Source: Pogona vitticeps
Lineage: Eukaryota > Chordata > Lepidosauria > Squamata > Agamidae
Direction: 5' to 3'
DNA length: 64,000 bases
Assembly: GCF_051106095.1 (NCBI RefSeq)
Contig: NC_135795.1
Location: 813,501-877,500, forward strand
Numbering within the stretch: position 1 is the first letter of the stretch; the number at the start of each line of letters is the position of its first letter. The notes under the pieces are model-generated. The model was given only the letters and a program-made list of their open reading frames with translations. It did not search any database and was not told the DNA's origin. This document shows positions 57,331 to 64,000 of the stretch, piece by piece. A program made the translations under genes and the position numbers.

Positions 57331-60300
57331 ATGGACTTCTTGGTCCTCTTCCTCCTTTACGTGCTCCTGGTCCTGCTCAGCATCTTCCTTGTCTGTGTCT
57401 GTTCTGGAAGGAAGCAGAGCTTGCCCTCAAGGGCTTTCACTTGTGTAAGCCGGGTAAGGCATTGAGTTAAGGCTGACCATATCAGGCCTTCTCCCTCCCT
57501 TCCCTTCTCTTGCTGGGTTGTGGTTGCATCGGTCGTAGTTGTATTCCCTGTTTTCTGCCACTTTAGGACTGAACCCCATGTGTATCCCTGCACCCACAGA
57601 GGTGGTGGTGCTTAGATATGTGCCATGCCTGTTTCTACCACATTTGCTGGTCAGTTTCCCTCTCACCGTTGTCCCATGCTTCCTGCGGTTGCGCAAAAAT
57701 CTTGCTTTTGGGGTGGGGTTGAGGAGGCAAAACTTAGGATGGAAAACGGAAGGCTTTTCTTACGCCAGAGTTATGGCGCACAATTACAAGAGGGTCAGAA
57801 GTTACACTCTTTAGAGAGGTTAATGTGTGCATTTTGAGGCTGCTTGCAACAGTCAAGAAAAACTTTCACAGATATATTTCGAATCTAATTTAAGGTTTTC
57901 AGAATACAATTTTTGTATAAGGGGAATGCGAATGTCTCACACTGAACTACACACACACACACACACCTTGTGCTAAGGCAATCTGGTTCTCTTGGGGAAA
58001 CCCTCTTCTGCCCCACAGCTCAGAAACAGACAGACATGTAGCAGCCTCAAGTGTATTTAGAATGTCTTCAATAGAAGAAAACTCCTCTCGTTCTCTTTTA
58101 TCATTTCTAGGTGTTTGAAGTAGAGATAAAAAGAGCAGATGCCTGCCAAGGAGAATTATTCTTAGCCTCTCTGTATCTGCCACACGTCTCTTGAGTGCCA
58201 AGAGCCAAATGCAATCCTTCTTGCAGGGAAAGGAAAGGGGGGAGAGAGAGAGAAGCTAATGGCAGAGCAATCCTAGCTCAGAATCTGATGTTTGATATAT
58301 GAACTGGCTTGAGAAAAACAAACCTTCCCCAAAATAGAGCTGAAGGGCAAGGATGATGGGGGAGGGGGGGGAAGCCAAGATAGCCCTCCTGCTTTTCATG
58401 ATGCACCTGCTCTAATTCATGTTGTATCCCTTTGTTCCACCTCTCCTTTCTCGGCAAGTGCTGTCCGTTGGCAAGTGCTGTCCGTTCAGTTGCACTTCTT
58501 CTATCCTACCTCCTGTGTTTCCAGCTATTTTCCCTTTAGGGCTACTGTTAAGTGCTGGGTCTTCAGTATTCATAGACCTAGTTACTGCATTTATTTTTAA
58601 TTATATGAGTTTATATTCCTCCTTTGTTTTCCCAAAGCACTGAGGGTTGTTTGGTCAGCAACTGCCCCAAAGCTGCAAGGGCTAAAAGTCTTTGGTTCCT
58701 TTAGCTTCTCTCTCTCTTTTTTTTTAAGGAATATAAAGATTAACCTTGAACACAAATTACATGGTTGTCATTGAACTTTCATTCACAAAGACATTTCTGT
58801 CTTTGCAAGAAAACCAGAAAGAGACATTCAAGAAATGCAGGATTTTTAGGCAGTCTTATCGGGCTTTGTGTTCCTTTGTTTCTTATTGAAGTATAAATAT
58901 TATATAATGTTACATATAAACATTAAACACACTTTGTCCCAACGTTTGCTACAAGGATGAGAAAAGCAGCATTGGCTGAAACTCCTTTCCGTGGCTTATG
59001 GGTCAGAGACAGACCATCTGCTTTGCACACAGAAAGGGTCTCATTCAGTCCTTGGAATCTCTCGTGAGACTGAGAAAACCCATAGAAAGGACTGCTGAGC
59101 TAAACAGACCCACGGCCTGCCTTGCTGTGAAGCAGCATCCTGTATTCTCTCTTGTGTCTGTCAAGCCCCTCATGTAAAGTGATGCAGACCCATTTCTTTC
59201 AATTAGCAGGTGATGTGGGTAAATTGATCGGTCTTATGTTCATTCACAGGGCAAGCTCCGGGCTCTGTGCAAAAATCCTGCCCTTCCTAAGGGCAAGCAT
59301 CACCCCCTGGTCTTTCCTCTGATGTATTCATTTTCTCTATGAACACAAGTGTCTCTCCTTCCATCACCTTTTTCAGGGCACCATTCCTTCATGTGGAGTC
59401 AACATGTAGTCTGAAGTGATCCTGCCCACAAAGAGGTTTAATTAAGCAGACTGCAAAAACTGAAGCATCACACCAGTAACGGGTTGCTAAATTCTTCTGT
59501 TTTCAAAATCAGATTGGGGTTCCGCCCGTCACCCTCAGGATAGAGACGAATATGGGTGAGCAGGGCTGTTTTCTTCTTGTATGCTCCACCTTTCTTCATG
59601 GTTGCTACTCTCTTTTCTTTGTTGCAGGTGATTTCACGCATCATCCCATCCCAGATCCAAGGAGTTGCACACAGCCTGCTCCACAAATTCTTCCATACTC
59701 GGTATTTCTTGCCTGTTTTTTCTTTTTACTTGCTCCCTTCCTTGGGCTTCATCCGCATACTTCGCTTTTGGATGGCTGTAGCTCTGCAGGGTAGCTTTTA
59801 AAGGATGATCTCCTCTTCCTCCCCATCCTAAGTTCCTAAGCTCTCCTGGAAAACGCCCCCCCCCTTTCTCAGACTGTAAGGAAGGTGCTGTAGTGGAAGA
59901 CCGATTCTGCCATTGTATCAGGATGAGTCCTTTGGGACAGGGAAGACACAAACCGCAGCCTCTCTGCTTCCCTCTTACTGTCATGCAGTAAGTGGTGCCT
60001 AAATTAACCATGAAGCAAAAGATGACCCAGAGATCCAGAACAGAATCACTGCTTTCTTATTTCCAAAGAAGCCAAGAATCTTGGGCCAACTTCCGATGGT
60101 GGTTTGTTAAGGCAGTGGTCTCCAACCTTGGGCCTCCAGATGTTCTTGGACTTCAACTCCCAGAAATCGTGGCCAGCAGAGATAGTGGTGAAGGCTTCTG
60201 GGAGTTGTAGTCCAAGAACATCTGGAGGCCCAAGGTTGAGGACTATTGTGTTAAGGGATCGAGAATCCAGGGGTCCCAGTTTGAGCGGCTGGAAAAGTTA

Positions 60301-62456
60301 AGCTTCTGGCTAGTTTTCCCACACTTGTTGGTGCTGGGAACCAGATGTTAGCAAATAAGCAGTGTGTGGTGGGTGTACGAATGAAAAGACACGGCCATAG
60401 TTTTGCAATGGAATCCTCTTATATGTGGTTCAGAGGTAAACCCTGCTGAGTTGAGTGGGATTTATTTCCACTTAAGTGGGTTTGAGATTGCAACATATAA
60501 TCACAGTGGTTTAAAAACAGGACACGTTAGAAGATCTGTTAGGAAGGCCCCATGCTCAAGAGAAATGTTTTAACCTCTCGGGTGTTTTGAGGACAGTTTC
60601 CCCCTCCCTTGGAAAATACCAGAGGCTGCACGATCCAGATCCCAAGAGCACACATGGCTGCTTCATTTCGGAGTGACAGGCCGGTCGTGTGCCTCTTTCC
60701 TTCTTTTTCCCCCCTGCAGCAACTGCACGTTTGTCGTCTTGCACTTGATCTTAGAAGCCTTGGTTTATGGCGAGTACACCTGGGAGGTGTTCGGCTACTG
60801 CAGGGAACTGGAGTTCAGTGGGTTCTTCCTCCTTTTGCCTTACTTCCTGCTCTTGGTGAACGTGGGGTTCTTTATTCTCTGCTCCAAGACTGACCCCGGT
60901 AAGATCGCTTGTGCCTGGAAGTGTCACTTCCAGACAGCAGAATTGCCCTCACTGAAAACCGAAAAGGAAAACAGAAGTATTGTGTCGTTTCAGCCGGAGG
61001 TTTCATGGATTATCCTCCCCTTCCTCAAACACACAGTACGCATTTTGCCACAATGCCTTAGGCTTTCGGGGGGGGAAAAAACCCCAGCACGTCTACTGGC
61101 CCCAATACATCAGGGGCTACAGCCCCACTGGGTAAAAATGGCTCTAGTGAGTAACATCCTTGCATAAACTCCTGGTTTGGAAGCCAGGAGACAAATAAGA
61201 ATTTTAGGGGCAGGCAAACTCTAGTTGCCCTGTTCATGGAGATTTCTGTTAGCGGTAACCATTGTTGCTTCCTTTCCCCAGGAACTATAACGCAACACAA
61301 CCAGGCTGTGTTTGTCCATGCCTACCCCTACGATGGCATGATGTTTGAAAAGGGTGTTGAGTGTGCCACCTGCAAAGTGAGGAAACCTGCCAGGTCTAAG
61401 CACTGTGGTAAGAATAATCATTTAATCCCCCCCCACACCTCAGCTGACCTAGCCTGACTGAGCCTTCTCTCTGTCTAGGGCTCTTTCCCCCGAGTGGAGA
61501 TTGCAGGTTGGCATGCATGGGCCTCGTAAGAATGTTTGCGACTCAGGTGCTTCGGCCCAATTCCTTGGGAATCCACATCCTTCTGTTGTTGGTTTTCGCC
61601 AGGCGTGTGCAACTGCTGCGTGCATCGTTTCGACCACCACTGCGTTTGGGTCAACAATTGCATTGGCGCCTTCAACACCAGGTACTTCCTCATCTACCTT
61701 CTCACCCTGACCTCCATGGCCGCTTCCATCGCCGTCATCACCGGTGCTTTCCTCATCCAAGTCGTCATTCTGTCAAGCCTGATGCAGGGGCATTACACGG
61801 ACGGGGAAGGACAGGAGCACCCGGTTGATGCCTTCTTCCTCATTCAGGTAAACACACACAGTGAGTTCTTTTCTACGCAGTGCTTGGATGCCAAACTATT
61901 TGCTGCACATGAGCTTCAGTTAATTGGATCTTTCTCGCCAATGGTTCCCCCCCCCCAAGCCACGCATGAAATGCTGGGACGGCTGAAATTTTCACTCCGC
62001 CTATGATTTGGAGGCTCAGCATGTCTCCTGATGGGGTGGTGTTTGCAGTCAAGAAGGCGACTGTCAGGTACGCTTTCTAGAGGAAGGAGACCTTGCATGT
62101 GTGCGTGTGTCTTCGAGTGCCGGCTCAGCGTTTCCCCTTTGCGAGGCCTTGGCTCCAGCTCTGTTTTTTTCCCCTCTTTGCAGCACCTTTTTCTGACCTT
62201 CCCCAGGATTGTGTTCATGCTTGGGTTTGTCCTCGTCCTCTCGCTTATCCTGGCCTCCTACCTCTGCTTTACCTCCTACCTGGTCTTGACAAATCAGACA
62301 AGTAATGAGTGGTTTAAGTCAAGAAGAGGGACCGGTCCATATGCTCAACAGGGCAACAAACAGAACAGCTACAAAAATATCTACTCCAGAGGGGTCTGGA
62401 GGAACCTAGGAGAAATTGTGAAGCCTCTTACGAGCCCTGCCAAAAAGCGAAGGTGA
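57331..62456 (+). CDS. ZDHHC4: ZDHHC4, DHHC-type protein S-palmitoyltransferase, complete
   Basis: Membrane enzyme that transfers palmitate to protein cysteines. Exons: 57331-57453, 59628-59701, 60720-60898, 61282-61407, 61603-61847, 62184-62456; sum 1020 bp, 339 residues plus TGA (human 344). The first donor could also be 57444|45 (336 aa); CGG|GTAAGG is the better consensus. The protein opens [11 protein letters not shown] (TM1, 2-24), and [10 protein letters not shown] matches human. TM segments lie near 70-90, 98-120, 190-215 and 252-280. The zinc-binding cysteine-rich domain runs [15 protein letters not shown] to [15 protein letters not shown], with DHHC at 178-181 and catalytic Cys181. 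The C-terminus KKRR keeps lysines at -3 and -4, an ER-retrieval KKXX pattern that human (KKQE) also has. The coding exon acceptor is at 57323-57324, so a 5' UTR exon lies upstream. Confidence 0.95.
58985..59160 (+). mobile_element. tRNA-derived SINE, third family, old copy
   Basis: ACAGACCATCTGCTTTGCAC, AAAGGGTCTCATTCAGTCCT, CTCTCGTGAGACTGAG and GCTGTGAAGCAGC follow the order of the family at 52858 but with many substitutions and a decayed B box. In ZDHHC4 intron between coding exons 1 and 2. Confidence 0.55.
60113..60249. mobile_element. Palindromic hAT-like MITE (well preserved)
   Basis: Starts CAGTGGTCTCCAACCTTGGG; right arm AGGCCCAAGGTTGAGGAC. Both CCAGATGTTCTTGGACTTCA and AGTCCAAGAACATCTGG arms are intact. 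Near-identical over its ends to the copy at 20789. In the ZDHHC4 intron between coding exons 2 and 3. Confidence 0.85.
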
Positions 62457-62924
62457 GTCCCCTGTCCCACCGGTGGCTTGAGGAGCTTTGCTCTCACGGA
62501 CCTGGGCAAGGCGCCCCAGGATTTCAGGTTATGTCTGGCAAAGGAGTTCCCCCTGTCGCTATCATACCTGTCTTCCACCACCCCCTCTCTGTTGTGCGTT
62601 AGCCCACAAAGCCTCCTCATTTCACAGAGAACTTGCAGACTGGAAATTCAGATAGATGGATTTTCAGATACAGGCGTGTCAGTTTCTAGCTACTGCTAGA
62701 TGCCAGCTCTCTTCAGCCCCAGCCAGTGGTCAGGGATACTGGAAGCTGTTGTCCAGCCAGCCAGCTGCCGCTCTTCTGCTTCCATGGGAGTACAAGAAAC
62801 AAGGACCTTCAAGACTAGCTTGAAGGCATGGCCTGGACAGGCAGGCCTTCCCTTCCCTACAGCCATGACCTAGCCTATCTCCCTTTTCCTTTTTCCTCTC
62901 TTTCTTCTTTTTTCCTTTTCCCAT

Positions 62925-63035
62925 CTTGGACTCTGTGATTAATTTGGATTTTACCTGTTTATTTTTATGTTATATGTAAACTGCCCAGAGTAGACATGTT
63001 CTAGATGGGTGGTGTATAAATCTAATAAATAATCC
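62925..63035 (+). mobile_element. 3' tail of a LINE/SINE-type retroelement
   Basis: TTATATGTAAACTGCCCAGA followed by GATGGGTGGTGTATAAATCT and AATAAATAAT. This GTAAACCGCCCAGAG-type ending with a (TAAA)n tail is a standard 3' end of squamate retroposons. Located in the ZDHHC4 3' flank, where it may donate the poly(A) signal. Confidence 0.6.
63024..63029 (+). terminator. ZDHHC4: Candidate ZDHHC4 poly(A) signal
   Basis: First AATAAA after the ZDHHC4 stop (567 bases downstream), inside the tail of a retroelement. ATTAAA at 63302 is an alternative. Not proven by transcript data. Confidence 0.35.
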
Positions 63036-63879
63036 TGATGGGTATAGAGAATACTGGTATTGTTCTGGGATCCGGCCCTTTTCAGATCAGGAGTGCAGTG
63101 GAACATAAATGAAAATCAAAGCATCTCACAGTGTTGTGCCAGCAGTTCTTTTTCCTTTGAGAACCACCACTGGACGATGAGAGAGGGAACAGCCTTTTTA
63201 ACGTGAATTTCAGTTCATAAGAGCTTTTTTTTTTTTTTCAGACTTATGTAAAAAAATTATGGATTTCCAAAAGTATTTACAGCTACTTTGTACACTATGC
63301 AATTAAAAGCTACATGGTTACAAAACAGAAATGTAAGTAGTCTTTACATAGCATTTTCTAGGTATACTTTCAAAATAACTTTAATATTGTAGTAGTAAAG
63401 CGTTTTCAAACCTTTCTTTAAGGTTCATGTTCATAACAAAGTAGCTTACATTCCATACCTTAAGCAGTCTGGCCCACCCTGTGAAGGAGCCTCTTGTGGC
63501 ATAGTTAAGTTTCCCTGCAAATTCTCCCCCCCCCCCCTTTCTCTCCTCAACTAAGATAAAGTGCTTGGTTCAAGATGCCAGCTGGGTTCCACAAACCCCA
63601 GCTGGCCCCCCAGTGCCATGAAGGATTCCGCTTTCCCTTTGGCACCTGTAGGAGGCAGCCAAGAGCTCTCAGCCCTTCCAATGCTCTTCGGGAGAGGACC
63701 AGCCTACAAGCGGACTGATCCCGTGACTCTCTCTCTCTCCCCCCCCCCACCCCCGGGGCCGGTGGACGTGCAGAGCCAGCCCAGGCTCTCTCCCACCTGC
63801 ATGCTGAGGACCAGCCGAGCAGCAAAGCCAAGGTGCGGCGCTCTTGTTTCCCCCTTGGGGAGGGGGCCCTCAGGCCACC

Positions 63880-64000
63880 CTAGACAATCACTGCCTGCAC
63901 CTCCTCCACCGCCTCCTCCTCCTCCTCCTGGGAGGCGATCACAAACTCCCCCGAGTGCTCCACGATTTCGATGTCTTCGGAAGCCACCATGGTCACCGTC
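63880..64000 (-). CDS. C-terminal end of an unidentified protein (gene continues right)
   Basis: The minus strand is open from the window edge to TAG at 63882-63880 and encodes 39 full codons: ...TVTMVASEDIEIVEHSGEFV, then IASQ, five Glu, AVEEVQAVIV. The acidic Glu/Val-rich tail with hydrophobic-acidic alternation looks like the end of a nuclear or zinc-finger-type regulator, but I cannot name it. GAG/GAA wobble use and clean termination argue for real coding sequence rather than chance. In human the next gene after ZDHHC4 (INTS15) is on the same strand as ZDHHC4, so this minus-strand gene is probably something else. Confidence 0.55.
   Translation of the reverse strand, partial: TVTMVASEDIEIVEHSGEFVIASQEEEEEAVEEVQAVIV

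Larger units (their letters stand above)
62457..63879. other. Convergent 3' region between ZDHHC4 and an unidentified minus-strand gene
   Basis: Presumed 3' UTRs of two converging genes. It contains a retroelement tail at 62925-63035, a T-run at 63226-63238, a C-run at 63528-63537, and an AT-rich block at 63240-63440. Possible poly(A) signals: plus AATAAA at 63024 and ATTAAA at 63302; minus ATTAAA at 63385-63380 and AATAAA at 62963-62958. Confidence 0.5.

Noticed and set aside
62457-64000. INTS15 (C7orf26), the human neighbour of ZDHHC4
   Set aside because: No similarity seen, and the coding end at 63880 is on the opposite strand to the expected orientation.

Overview
This window is vertebrate nuclear DNA, most likely from a squamate reptile (lizard or snake) and probably from a GC-rich, gene-dense microchromosome. 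It holds spliced genes with GT-AG introns of a few hundred bases to 9 kb, many dinucleotide and tetranucleotide microsatellites, abundant poly-G/poly-C runs, several tRNA-derived SINEs with intact B-box sequences, and palindromic hAT-like MITEs. Such SINEs are typical of squamates and unusual in birds. The species call is inference; the gene calls rest on protein similarity recalled from the human orthologues.

Layout, left to right. (1) 1-9388, minus strand: the first ten coding exons of SLC5A11 (SMIT2, sodium/myo-inositol cotransporter). The gene runs off the left edge and lacks its C-terminal half here. (2) 9389-18459: about 9 kb of intergenic DNA with repeats and no recognisable exon. (3) 18460-50269, minus strand: a complete GRID2IP (delphilin) coding sequence, resolved here into 23 coding exons whose lengths sum to 3792 bp, an open frame of 1263 codons plus stop. 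The predicted protein has PDZ - PDZ - harmonin-like (HHD) - PDZ - HHD - Ser/Pro-rich linker - FH1 - FH2. (4) 50278-55900: GRID2IP upstream DNA with repeats. (5) About 55900-56950: a CpG-rich promoter block. (6) 57331-62456, plus strand: complete ZDHHC4 in six coding exons (about 339 aa), head-to-head with GRID2IP. (7) 63880-64000, minus strand: the C-terminal end of an unidentified gene that converges on ZDHHC4.

The three named genes do not form a pathway. SLC5A11 moves inositol across the plasma membrane, delphilin links glutamate receptor delta-2 to actin at Purkinje-cell synapses, and ZDHHC4 is a membrane palmitoyltransferase. Head-to-head GRID2IP-ZDHHC4 is the human 7p22 arrangement. SLC5A11 lies on human 16p12, so its placement next to GRID2IP fits the sauropsid linkage of those blocks.

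I found no undescribed operon-like or defence-like system. The observations most worth a second look are a well-formed extra PDZ domain in delphilin, a GC-AG intron in the same gene, a 37-bp AT-rich minisatellite in SLC5A11, an unnamed repeat pair in GRID2IP introns, and the unidentified convergent gene at the right edge.
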